Shown piece after piece: positions 48,751 through 59,684 of a stretch of 64,000 nt of DNA. This DNA is from Megalopta genalis. Taxonomy: Eukaryota > Arthropoda > Insecta > Hymenoptera > Halictidae. Location: the NCBI RefSeq assembly GCF_051020955.1, contig NC_135015.1:4723616-4787615 (forward strand). The letters run 5' to 3'. The stretch's first letter is position 1; each line of letters starts with the position of its first letter. The notes beneath the pieces were generated by a model. That model saw only the letters and a list, made by a program, of their open reading frames with translations. It was not told where the DNA came from and searched no databases. The translations under genes and the position numbers were made by a program.

Positions 48751-49656
48751 GAAGAATTGAAACAAATCTAAACATATCTTAATGTATCTTCTGGATATAT
48801 AGTGTTAATTTACGTGATGATTCCGAAGGCAGTTTAGAAATGCAGGCGAGAATGAAACTTTGTTTGAAAGGAGACTCAAACTTGGACCATGTCCAAATGA
48901 ACACAACTGCTACTTCAGAAACCAAGATGATCATTTATTTTCAAGTGAATAGGTGCATTGAGTTATGTTACTTGGCTGCGGATTGCGAGGAACATAAAAA
49001 AATATTTTTCTTTAATAATCTTGCAGAGTTGGAAACAATGCAACGACACTCTTAAGATATTCGTTTAATTTTTGCTGATTTAAATTTCATCTACTTATTT
49101 TTGTTACCAATGCACAGAGTCCGCAGTCTTTTTAGCATCAAAGATTTTACAAATCGAATGAAGTTGCGACATACAAAGCATGCGAATATCATCTTAAAGC
49201 TTGTTTTTTCGGATCGAAAAAATTCCTGAACAATTACTACGGATCCTCGAAATATCAAAGAGAGTGTCAACTGTTGGAAATTCTCGGTTCGGTCAGGATA
49301 TTTAATGAATCACTAGTTTGGTTATTTAACACAACACCAGGATTATTAACGGATGGCTACATCGTCGAGCACGTGCGCGGCGAAACCCGTGATTGTTTGG
49401 TAAACTTTCGTTGTATTGAACGATGAGCAAACCGACAGAACGAAAATTAACCATGGCTCCCATCAATCGATAGATGCATCATTGACGTAGCATGAACGCG
49501 AGCCGGTTTTAATTAACCGTGACATTCGCGAGCACGTTTGTATTCGATCGATTAGAGACTATTCGTTAAACGTTATCTGAAAGGACCAGTTAGAGGATCC
49601 AAATATACGTTTCGTGATTCTCATTGATTTCATTCAAAACATTGCCTGGTGTCGTT
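48751..49656. other. Downstream of the tetraspan gene; extended 3' UTR or intergenic
   Basis: ATCCGCAGTC relatives at 48973 (reversed) and 49130. Otherwise nothing recognised. Confidence 0.4.
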
Positions 49657-49660
49657 ATAT

Positions 49661-49896
49661 GAGCCGTTTATTTTGAAAGTGGCATAAGTCACTTTGTTTT
49701 GAAGTCGACATATTTAAGGGTTTGCGTTTTAACACGTTTAAAAATATGGATGCTAACTTTCGAGAAGATTTAGTTGTATTTGTTATCTCAGGATACTGAT
49801 ATTTTTCTCAGTATAAATAATCTCGTATAAACATTAAAAAATCACCACTTTTCATTACGGTAAAGTGACTTATGCCACTTTCAAAATAAACGGCTC
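49661..49896 (-). mobile_element. Short MITE of the 4-bp-TSD family, 236 bp
   Basis: Inverted orientation, flanked by ATAT on both sides, with nearly perfect terminal repeats. Length matches the 235-bp 3' part of the long copies. It lies downstream of the tetraspan stop codon, in possible extended 3' UTR. Confidence 0.88.
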
Positions 49897-49900
49897 ATAT

Positions 49901-51626
49901 TTAGACTACATATCTTCTTTTTCGATTCTTCTTTTCATAATTTTAACAAGTTGTTGATTCTTCTAGCTCTAATATTGATTAGAAATACACACAAATCTGC
50001 ATAGAATAAAATGGAATTCGTTAAGAATTAATCCCTTAACCCCTTTTTTGCACTATAACATCGATACAGACTCATGACAAAGATATCAAACACAATATAC
50101 TAAATATGGATGTTATTTATTTCTTCTGAATCGAAAAAGAAAATTTGATTCTTCTACTATTAAAATCTACGGATGGAAGTAAACGAGGACATGCAAGATG
50201 TATAAATTGTCTCACTCTATAACGGAAATTGTTAACATTAAATCTATCGAGCCAATCTACCAACCGGTTTCACATGTTTCGTTGTGAAGTTGCTGCAGTC
50301 ATAGAGACTCTTCCATAGAAATTGATTGAATAAATTTCTTAATCCAAGGGTACATTATAATGAAAATGAAAGAAGATTTAAATTAATACAGTCTTTTAGT
50401 TACTTATTACCAGACTGCGTATTTGATGCATTCATGAAAAAAAGTGAGTAGACCAAATACAAAACGATGAAAACATTTAAAGAATTTAAAAATACTGTTG
50501 CACTATTTTCAACTCGATAAAATGATTAACACGTTCCGTGCCGAGCTTTTTTTACTCGAATCTTCACACTTTGATATTTTACTAAAACTTGATGTATTAC
50601 GTGCAATTATTAATTCTCGTACACATAACAACGTAACAAAAACTTATCAACGCCCATTCTTGCGGTGGAAATTGATTCTTCGGTTCTAAATTTCTTGTAA
50701 ACAATTTGTTCAGTTCACTAAGTAAACATGCAAGCGTGTACCATCGATGGTACACGTGGCACGGAACGTGTTAAAGAATAAAAGGAATGTCTGTGTAGTT
50801 TCTATATCTCGCTATTAATACAGGCAATTCTTATTTTGCATAAAAATCCGCAGTCTACTTAATACTAGTTTCCGTAACTTACTTTTAGGGCTCGGTGGGT
50901 TTAGTGTTAAGGACGAAGAAGCGCTGCTCGACGTATCTGTGAAAGAATTCGTAGTGTCAGGTAAGAAAGAACCTTGGGCAGTTTCGCAGAGTAACCAGAT
51001 GCGAGAACACCCGGAAATGATCCTTCATGCAATAATTTAATGGAAGGATCACGGAGAAAATATTCACGGCTGGAACCGCGTACTATTAAGGCTATTTGTT
51101 GAACGTTCGAAGGAAGAGAAACTGGAATGTGATTGTTGTTAAGCGTCCGTTTCAATCACGAAGATAATCGATGTAACGTAGCGACGAGTGACAATCCGCC
51201 GCCACGGGGATCCATGATCTTCGATCGATTCGATCCGAATGATCGAGCATAGTTTTCACGAAAACTATTCGGCGTTTTGTTGGTCGTCGCGTAAGTCGCA
51301 GGATACGTGATACGATTTTTTCTCTCGTTTAATCCCCCCTCCCCCCCATTTTCTTTCCCACTGATTCTCTCCTGCTCGGATCCTTTTCCTGTTCTCTCGG
51401 TGTAATCTTTGTTCGTCGTATTAGGGTTAATCCAGCGTGCCCTTGCTCGAGGGCACGAATTATAAATAAAATACTTATTGCGTCGCATCCGTCCAGCCCT
51501 CTGTAGGCAGCTAAGCCGTGAAACGGTGAGAGTTATATTATATATATATGTATGGAAATATATACATATATATATACAAATATAAATATATAAATATATT
51601 TATATTTTTTAGCGATTGTTTTAATA
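49901..51626. other. Non-coding; repeat motif copy split by a MITE; GC-rich part
   Basis: About 50450-50525 and 50775-50860 form one motif-family repeat interrupted by the 241-bp MITE (right part TTATTTTGCATAAAAATCCG then CAGTCTAC). 50900-51500 is GC-rich with opposed minus frames. AT microsatellite at 51535-51605. Confidence 0.45.
50530..50770 (-). mobile_element. TTAA-flanked MITE with 20-bp palindrome, 241 bp, copy 1
   Basis: Ends CACGTTCCGTGCC... and complement, with TTAA at 50526-50529 and 50771-50774. Near one end is the perfect palindrome GTGTACCATCGATGGTACAC. Same length and nearly the same sequence as 59763-60003, in opposite orientation. It interrupts a copy of the ATCCGCAGTC-associated repeat. 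Confidence 0.9.
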
Positions 51627-51628
51627 TA

Positions 51629-52565
51629 CAGGGTATCCCGTGATTTTCTGGCCAAACTGTGAGAACATAATCTACAGGCCAAAAGAAGACGAAAATGTTA
51701 TATGAAGCTTGCGAATAAACGCTTTGTTACAGAGATCTAAAGAAATAATGAAAAATGGTCGCTCGTTATTTTTCAATGGTGGAAGGATATCTTGGGATGT
51801 CTTGGGAAGTAAGGTAAAAGTACCTGTTGTGGAACGCTTTTCAGGGAGTATAAGATTAAGTATCATCGATTCTATTACGACTGAAGAGTGGTATTATTGA
51901 ATATTTATACTATTGTTCAATAGATTGATGTTTCTAGATAACATAATGAACTTTGAAAAATATTTATTTAACCCTTTCCACTCGAATGGCGACTCCAAGG
52001 CACCATTACAAATTGTTATGTCACGTTTCAAAATAATTTTATTAATCAAATTTGTTCATATTTGAGGAACTGTTGAAAGGATAACTGTTGCATCAGTCAC
52101 AAAATTCAATTTCATACGTATAAAATGCATTAGGTTATATAAAATGGAAATACAGTGGGTCAGAAAAACTATATTAAATTTTGCGTTAATTCGGCTTCGA
52201 GTGCAAAGGGTTAATACGAGTAAGAAATAATACGAGTAAAAATGAAAGTACAAGCATACACATATCATGAAATGCTTTGTGTGAGTGAATTTACAAAGAG
52301 CAAAATTAACAAACATCGGTTTAATTTTTACATTCATTTTCACATGCTTTACCTATTTTTTATTGTATTGTTAGTGCTACTGTTTCAAGAAGGGGTCACA
52401 ATCGAGCGACGTTTCATAATACGTACTTTCACATTAGCTATCGAAGTTGCTAATGTAATATCTTTGAAACGGAATTAATTCGCAAACTTCATGTAAAATT
52501 ATTTTCTTCATTTAGTCTCTAGACTAAGTTCTCGCAGTTTGGCTGGAAAGTCCCGGGACACTCTG
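51629..52565. mobile_element. TA-flanked element, 937 bp, with a nested TTAA MITE
   Basis: Terminal repeats CAGGGTATCCCGTGATTTTC and CAGAGTGTCCCGGGACTTTC (read inward) continue through GGCCAAACTG/AGCCAAACTG and TGAGAAC/CGAGAAC, about 40 bp. TA is at 51627-51628 and 52566-52567. No recognisable transposase frame. AT-rich microsatellites flank both sides (about 51535-51605 and 52560-52640). It is interrupted at 51972-52210 by another MITE. Confidence 0.85.
51972..52210. mobile_element. piggyBac-type MITE, 239 bp, nested
   Basis: Bounded by TTAA (51968-51971 and 52211-52214). Ends CCCTTTCCACTCGAATGGC and complement CCCTTTGCACTCGAAGCC. TTAA duplication and the CCC start are typical of the piggyBac superfamily. 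It lies inside the TA element 51629-52565, so it is the younger insertion. Confidence 0.85.
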
Positions 52566-52639
52566 TATATGTATATAAATATGTATACAAGAATATATTT
52601 ATATATATATGTATACATATAAATATATAAATATGTATA

Positions 52640-53830
52640 TGTATGTTGCGCGTACTCGAGATATGCATTTTTTGCTCGTGTCATTGGTCTCGAAGGGAAC
52701 GATGCTCATTCGCTCGTTAGAAATTATTTTTTTATCGTTACTGTTGGTGAGTGTCGTGGCACATCTTATTTTTTCGATGATTTCTCCGTACTGCAATTGT
52801 TTTCTCTTCGTAGATTCGTTCGCTTTCCACGAGATCTACTCTTCTTCACGTTTCTTGTAGCGATCCTGGTGATTTCTTCGTCTATCGATTCTTGTTATAT
52901 TTATTTAACGAGCTAGTTTTCGCGCGTACGACGGTCTTTGAATTCGAAAAATTGTCGGTGTCGTACTCGAGTCAATTATTCCTTCTTTCATTCTTATCAA
53001 TTGTTTTCTCGATTCGTGTCTTTCGGAAACGTCTATTCCTTTTCGTAGCGAATTGTTTTGTGATCGATGATAATTTTAAGTGGAGGATTATGCTTGGGAG
53101 ACTGATCCTGTTGGATTCTATCGTTGTCTTTGTACTCGTCGTCGAGTCGGATCATACGAGTTGTATGAGCGTCTTTGAGCGAGGCCTGTGTGCGTGAAGA
53201 ATTTTGAGATCCTTCGACGAACAAAATTTCAAAAAATCTTGAACGCTAATAAATTCAATTGAATTGTTAAACAGTTTACAGTCAATTTAACGAATGGGAC
53301 AGTAACGAATAAGACAAAATTTCTTCAGAATTGTATCGATCCTTAATTGCATCGTAACAACAGTATTAAAACGGATAACATACTCGCGTTTATTGCGAAG
53401 TCAAATAGAATTTATTCATCGTATCTACTTACGCTACCGTCTACCGAGAAAATTGCCAAGTCTAAAAATCACCGATGCAAAAAGGATTAGTTTTGTTTGC
53501 GAATCTTGTATTATTTCGATTCCATCGTCGATTATTTTCGGACGAATTTACGCGACCATGCCTCGTCGGGGAAAACGATCGTGATGAGAGAGTATTTGAA
53601 TATATTCAGACTGTATCTTCGCACGTGCAGACCAATCTTGTATCTTAACGGAACTACCGAATTTGTGTATCACCTTTTGCACTTCTTTGCTACCCGATCC
53701 CAACGGACCGTCCTGTTTCCCGGCGTTCGTTGTGTCCCGATGAATTTTTGTAACGACCATATGATCTTTATGTGTGACGAGGATTGTATGCGAGGAAATT
53801 GATAATAAACGAGTTTCTATAATTTACGAT
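52640..53830 (+). other. T-rich, strand-asymmetric block ending in a poly(A) signal
   Basis: About 1.2 kb with many more T than A on the plus strand, frequent TCG/CGA, and an AATAAA at 53804-53809. This looks like 3' UTR sequence, perhaps a distal UTR of the tetraspan gene or a separate transcript. The short frames here (for example 52892-53197) are T-driven. Confidence 0.35.
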
Positions 53831-54453
53831 CCGCATTGTCCTGCTCCGTTCCCGCACCCGTGTATATATTTATTCTCTAATAATACTAGCTCGTACTCCT
53901 TAATTTACGCTTTAAATCAAAGCAGTACTTTGAATCAGAGTTTTCGATAAACAAAATATTTAAACAGACAAAAATTAAACGATACGTACACAGTGAAGAA
54001 TATGCTAAAAATAATGTATGGTTATCGGGCCTTCCTCTAAAGATTAAAGAAAATGAAGAATCTATAAATAGCCAGGGATATATACATATTTAAAATAATC
54101 TGTGCTCATTGGACTAATATATAAAAATTAAAACGAAGAAGAATCTAAACAGTCTATTATATAAAAATATATGCAATCTCAAAGCGGATATAGTTGATCA
54201 GACGAATATTGAAAATGTTGTGTGACGATTGAGCTTTTGTATAACAATTAAAGAAAATAAGGAAGAATGTAAATAATTAGAGCTGCATTAAAAATAATTT
54301 GTGCTAATTGAGTTTCTATATTAAACTAACGTTAAAATGATTGGTAGAGTTGCACCAACAGTGAAGAAAAATGGCGATTGCTTGAGGCCCAAAATTATCC
54401 AATCTTCCGCTTGAGGTGTATTTAACTCTTAAGTACTAAAATCAATGGTGTTG
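53831..54453. other. AT-rich gap between convergent genes
   Basis: A series of loosely repeated AT-rich sentences (ATATAAAAATTAAA, AAAATAATTTGTGCT) but no exact period. No gene. Confidence 0.4.
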
Positions 54454-54455
54454 TA

Positions 54456-54604
54456 CAGGATGTATAGAAATTATATGTTACGGCTTTCATAGCATGATTC
54501 TACACCTCTCGATCGGTGAAGATCTGTTAAAAGAATGGATAACAAAATTCTCCTTGACCTTGATTTTCGATGGTGGTCGTGACATATAATTTTTATACAC
54601 CCTG
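54456..54604. mobile_element. TA-flanked MITE, 149 bp
   Basis: Ends CAGGATGTATAGAAATTATA and complement CAGGGTGTATAAAAATTATA, continuing TGTTACG/TGTCACG. TA is at 54454-54455 and 54605-54606. It sits seven bases left of the mariner copy 2 in the gap between the two convergent genes. Confidence 0.87.
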
Positions 54605-54613
54605 TACATGCTA

Positions 54614-55186
54614 TTGGGTTGGCAACTAAGTAATTGCCGATTTCAGTTATAGATGTCTCTCACTCCCATTTTTATGATATCCGTAAATGTTATATTATAA
54701 AATTATTATTATTATTATTACGTTATTTTTTATTATCCGTGAATATTAGCAAGTGGACAAATTGAATGCAGCGGTCAAGGAAAAGCGACCAGAATTGGTC
54801 AATCGTAATTTTCCAGCAGGACAATGCTAGGCCGCACACGTCTTTGTCCACTCGGCAAAAATTGATGGATATTGGTTAAGAAATGATGTTACACCCACCA
54901 TATAGCCCCGATCTCGCGCCATCGGATTACCACTTATTTCGATCCCTGGACAACTCCCTTCGTGGTAAAACTTTTAATGACGATGACGCTGTAAAATCTC
55001 ACTTAACTCAGTTTTTGGCCGAAAAGGATCAGACTTTCTACGAGCGTGGAATTTTCAAGTTGTCAGAGAGATGGCAAAAGGTCATCGAACAAAATGGAAA
55101 ATACATTACAGATTAAACTTCGTTCCAAGTAAAAAAATTTTTTTATTTCATTGAACAAATCGGCAATTACTTAGTTGCCAACCAAA
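54614..55186 (+). mobile_element. Internally deleted mariner (D34D family), copy 2
   Basis: Same element as 36034-36622 in opposite orientation; TA at 54612-54613 and 55187-55188; the right repeat has GGTTGG for GGGTTGG. The (ATT)n tract sits at the same internal deletion point, so both copies descend from one deleted master. A 149-bp MITE lies directly to its left. Confidence 0.92.
54883..55116 (+). pseudogene. Mariner transposase C-terminal fragment
   Basis: 77 codons from an in-frame ATG that lies after a premature TAA (54877-54879). Reading through that stop, the second Asp (DNARPH) and the third Asp (APSDYHLF) are separated by exactly 34 residues, which defines mariner D34D. The visible part includes HPPYSPDLAPSDYHLF and ends SERWQKVIEQNGKYITD. 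It cannot be active: no DNA-binding domain, one catalytic Asp missing, and a stop inside the catalytic core. Confidence 0.88.
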
Positions 55187-55188
55187 TA

Positions 55189-57555
55189 TATAAATCTAAA
55201 AAATTCCATTTAGGAATTCAGACTAGGTTTATGACTTGGTAGGATTCTAACAGGAAGCAGAGAAGTTTTGGAACATTCACAGAGAGGATGTGGCTGGGCT
55301 CGCAGAATAAGCAGCTCGGGATGGTAAAAAAATTAACCTTCATTTATTAGCTTACAGACTGAAAAAAGAAAAACTTAAACGACGAACAACAGCGTCTCTC
55401 GGGCCACGCGTCCCTCACGGCAGTACGCGGATTCGTTCGATCGATTTCGTCTTATCCTAAACACGATTTCCAAAGAAGCAGAGAAACAAACAGGGGATCG
55501 AACCAATTCGACATCCTCTTTCCTTTCTTTCGTTTATTTAGTCCACCATATCCCCCACAATTGAATTATTGTACAAGAAAAGAACATAAGAACGCCCTGC
55601 GATCGATGAAAATCTGATTTAATGGCTCGTCGACGATTCACGCATCATCTTTTCAGAGAGATACAAAATGGCCGCGACGCGAGTTCGAGGGACTCGGGGG
55701 ACTAGTCTTCTTTCATTCTTGGCTTTGGCTCGTCGTGGACTTTCCACATGAATCGTCCATCGTGCTCTAGTAATAAAAATAATTTACAAATCGACGCTAA
55801 CCGGTCGCTACTACATTAGAATGTTATCCGTAGACACAGATCAATATTCCGCAGCTTCCTCCCGCAGAAATAATTACGTGATTAGCGACGGGACCAAGTA
55901 CTTCGTTCTTTACTTCGAAACCCAGCGGTATACGGTCACTTCAATAATCACGATAGTTTCTTATCAATAGTCTGCGGATCTTTACACATTGATAAAGCAT
56001 ATCAGTGTTCAAAGTGTATTTCCAAACCGTAGAAAATGTGTGCATTTGCACTGGGTGACGTATGTTTGAGTCTTTAGTCACTCTGATCTAAAATAAATGG
56101 ACATGTTATACCTTAGATCCAACACGAATGGATAAAATGCGGCAAATGAATCAGAGTGTGTCGGCAAGAATTAACAAAAAATCATTACAAAGATCCGCAG
56201 TATTGTTTGACATTTATTTTTCTCAAAGCGATTAAGTCTCGAAAACTTGGCATCACTTTGAGACTGATATGTATACAACTTGGTTAATTAGAGTCTAATC
56301 AAAGGCTGCGGATTTTTACGTATTTGTGATAAAAATATGTTCGGCAGAACATGAAACAGTAAAATAGCAAAACAGAACAAATATTTTTACGGGATGAAAT
56401 CGATTTTCATTGAACTCATACCTCCTGCAATTAACGAGGATTATTTTTGCATAAAAATCCACAGTCCGGTCGCGATAGAAATAATTTCGATGTTCGTCTA
56501 CATGTACCCTAAGTTGCTCACAAAAGAGTATTACTCGATCGTGGCAACAGGAAAGAGATTGTTATATGAAACAGCTTCTTCTAAATTGTATTCCCTCTTA
56601 CATAGCTTTTCAAAATTGAAAGAAATGCTGATGATGGTTCCAGAAGCTAATCTGGTTCCCGAAATGCAGCATGCGTTTACGTCACCGCTGGGTTTCCCAT
56701 AATTTCTGCACTTTACCACATCCTTTTAATGATTCCACTGCACAATTCCGAATCTGTCTTAATCAAACACCTTCATCATATATTAGCACAAGACCTATAA
56801 AATCGACCTTGGTTGTACTTGATCCCGTCGCGAACGCAGAAAGATTCTCTCGGAGAGACTCTCGTGCACGCAGACGAAATCCTCTTTCAGAGAACGGGAG
56901 CAGAGCGGAGAGAACCAAGGACACGTTCGCCTTGAAGCTGCGATGGAAGCTACTGTTCTGCTTCGATGCGAACACTTATAAAACAATAGAATGTGTTTCT
57001 ACGCTTCGATCGTTCGTTGCAGCTGCAAGAAGATCGTGTTCCCGACATGGAGAACGAGAGAATCGTTTCGTCACGGAGATCGTTGCAAGCGCGAGGACGG
57101 TAGTCTAGGAACCAATAGACACCCCACGATACCGAGGACACGGATCCCGAAGATCGGACCGTGTCGAGGAACACTTTAGCCAGGCCACGCCTGATCGGCA
57201 GTGACTATGTTTCGCGGAGACTTCGACGATCGGATAGGACACGCGCTTGGACCCCTTTCGTGGCTATCTCCACGCTTTTCTTCAAGTTTCACACGCTCGC
57301 AACCATTTTTTTTTAATGGAAAACTATTGTGTAAAATGCTCGAGAAAAAAGTGCAGTTCGACCTACGCGGATCGGAGAAATATTTGATCAGATTGTTCTG
57401 TTGAACAAGAGATAGTTGATTGCGAGCAAGTTAAACACTTTCCTACGTTAATTTAGAATTTTAAAGCTGTACATTCATTTTGCACGCTGTAGATTCTTAG
57501 AAACGATCGAGATCATTAAGGGGTTTGCTACGTACAGGGCTCACGTGGCTTCAGT
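55189..57555. other. Distal 3' flank or extended UTR of the minus-strand gene
   Basis: Minus-strand AATAAA signals at about 55345, 55503 and 56210. Four ATCCGCAGTC-family cores lie in alternating orientation between 55970 and 56470. GC-rich from 56820 to 57260 with opposed frames; none called. Confidence 0.4.
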
Positions 57556-58094
57556 TTTATTTGCACATCTATCGAATTGGTCACCGTTTGTACACGTTCT
57601 TTGAGAATCATTTCAATTCTTTAGCGAATGAAATCGTACAAAATTGTCAAGACGTTCAACTTCTCATGAAACACGTGATAGAATCAGACAATTGTTACGG
57701 TCGATAGTGGAGCAGTTTCATACCACGAATTACCTCTATAAATATTCATGAAACATGAACGAATACGTAAGGAACGCACACGTTCCAATATCATTCAATT
57801 CATGCTTTAATTCACGTAAGAGCCACGGTGTATGCAATACCCGAATGATTTCGAGAAAAAATCCGTTCTTCGAAAAACGATCTTCGGCGGAAGAATTCTT
57901 AACAGATACTTGGACGTTCCTGATTAATCACGGATCCCCAAAGCTGCCAATCTAGACCCTACAGAGCCCAGCAACAATATTGAACACAAGAGCGTGCGAA
58001 TCCTCATCACGAAGCTGTTCTTCAGGAACGATGGACGAGAGAACCCATCGAAGTCATCCAAGGTTCGACCCAATCGTCACTGGAACGTCAGGGC
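57556..58094 (-). other. Probable 3' UTR of the minus-strand gene
   Basis: Region immediately downstream of the stop on the minus strand. The nearest canonical poly(A) signal is AATAAA on the minus strand (TTTATT at 57556-57561). Other minus-strand signals occur at about 56210, 55503 and 55345, so a longer UTR reaching about 55.3 kb is possible. Open frames here on the plus strand, such as 57980-58378, are shadows or chance. Confidence 0.45.
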
Positions 58095-58434
58095 TCAGAA
58101 GTACCCTTGCCTGTCCTTGGGCGCGCTGGAAATCAACTCCCTTCGTTTCCAGACTGGTTGCACAGCGGCTCGTTGACTTGGCGCGCCAGCTACCGAAGAC
58201 GAAGAGGACATTGCAACAGAGGACGACGAGGCTACTGTCATCGTGTTCTTGCCAGCCAGGGTGTCGGAGTCAGGGATGTGTCGAGTCTGATGCCTCGAGT
58301 CTGTGTAACGCCTCTTTGTGTACTTTTTACTGTCCGAGGAGGTCGCTGAAGAGCTCGACTTGCTCTGGGAAACTGTGACTCCGGTGTCGGGTCTGGAGAT
58401 GTGCAGCATCCTCTCAATGTCTGCTGTCTTCGAC
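58095..58434 (-). CDS. Unrecognised Ser/Thr-rich protein, last exon and stop
   Basis: The minus-strand acceptor is attgtcctccag; one base completes the split Arg and 112 codons run to TGA at 58097-58095. The start has a short helix-like motif SKTADIERMLHISRPDTG, followed by poly-Ser runs, a basic KKYTKRRYTDSRHQTRH segment, more Ser clusters, and a C-terminus ending RELISSAPKDRQGYF. Together the four exons give about 355 residues, with splice phases consistent at all three junctions. I do not recognise the family; a long phosphorylated tail of a signalling, channel or scaffold protein is possible but unproven. Confidence 0.85.
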
Positions 58435-59245
58435 CTGGAGGACAATTTTTGGTCAGTGAAAGTTACGTAGTTTTAGCTTATGGAGGACTTGGGATATTAA
58501 AATTGTTCAGTTTATTAGACCAGCGTTCATTTTGTCCATAAGTGGACAAATTCTTGGTAGATAGACCTTTCACTTTAAGATAAACATTTGGGGTTGAATA
58601 GAAAATTGCTTATTTTATTAGGATTCTCATTATTGTTCGAACATTTTTAAATTGACTATTTTCAACTTGACCATTTTTAATTGTTGAAGGAATTGTTATA
58701 CGTACTTCTATCGAAAGGTTATATCTAGTAGTGAACGAATTCAAAAGCACAGTTGCAAATGTTCATATAATTGTTATTTCCTCATTCTCTCCATATCTTT
58801 CTTTAAATTTTGTTTCGCCCAAGAAAGTTAAGGTAACAGCAATAAAAATGATCAAATGACGTTTTAGAAATATTCATAACACAGAAACTAACAAAAAAGA
58901 TTGTATAAACTTGGACAATTCAATTTTCCGATAATTTTAATAAAAATAAGATTGAAGGCACATCTGTACAGATTCTGTCGTATAATCAGCCAATAAATAA
59001 CAATAGACCAATTTCGCTTAACCCATGTCAAACCGGAAGTAACTTGAACCAACGAGTGACTTTTTCATAGTCAGATGAGCTAGTTGGATGACCCAATACC
59101 CAAATATCTAGGCGAACGCATGCTGTACGTTGCCCCAAATTGGCCAGGGTTATCGAACCGGCCCGAATGTCCGGCACAAATACCAGGACGCTGATTCGCC
59201 TAATTCCTGGAGACAGTGCATAGTCGAGAGGGCAAGGAATCTCAC

Positions 59246-59531
59246 CTGAGGACCGCGCCACCGATGCTGGTGATACTCGGCGTGTACGGTGCCGCGGTGC
59301 TCCTCGAGGACTCTTGGTTGTTCGACCTGGTCACTTGGCGGACTTCGCTCGAGGTGGTGAACGAAACCCTCTGGAGGACGGCTTGCTGGTCGGGTATGTA
59401 GGAAACGGCTGTCACTGCGCTGTCGGGGCTGGCTGGTGGCGAGGACGCCCATGATGGTGGTGAACTAGGGGCCTGGTCTCCGGATAAGGTTGCCGAAGAG
59501 CCCACGGCGCTGTCGCTTCCGTGCCTCCCAC
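59246..59531 (-). CDS. Unrecognised Ser/Thr-rich protein, internal exon
   Basis: The minus-strand acceptor is tatgttcaaag (weak pyrimidine tract) and the donor gtgaga. The first two bases complete Gly with the upstream exon, 94 codons follow, and two bases of an Arg codon are left for the last exon. The peptide is very rich in Ser, Pro and Ala (SSPPSWASSPPASPDSAV) and then Ser/Thr/Arg (QRVSFTTSSEVRQVTRSNN). No structural domain is evident. The intron before it (59532-60865) contains two nested TTAA-flanked elements. Confidence 0.85.
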
Positions 59532-59684
59532 CTTTGAACATAATTCCTTAGACTTTTCAGTATGTGAGCTAAATTTGTCATTCGACGCTGCATTTTGTCG
59601 AATGTCAATTCTGTCCTATTATAGTTTATTTAAGCACAAAAATTAGACTTGATCCATTGCGCTACCTAGGTTATCTTAGCTTAA

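Noticed and set aside
56394..57108. Plus frames of 102 and 145 codons
   Set aside because: They lie antisense in the likely 3' region of the minus-strand gene, overlap each other and opposing frames, and show no domain.
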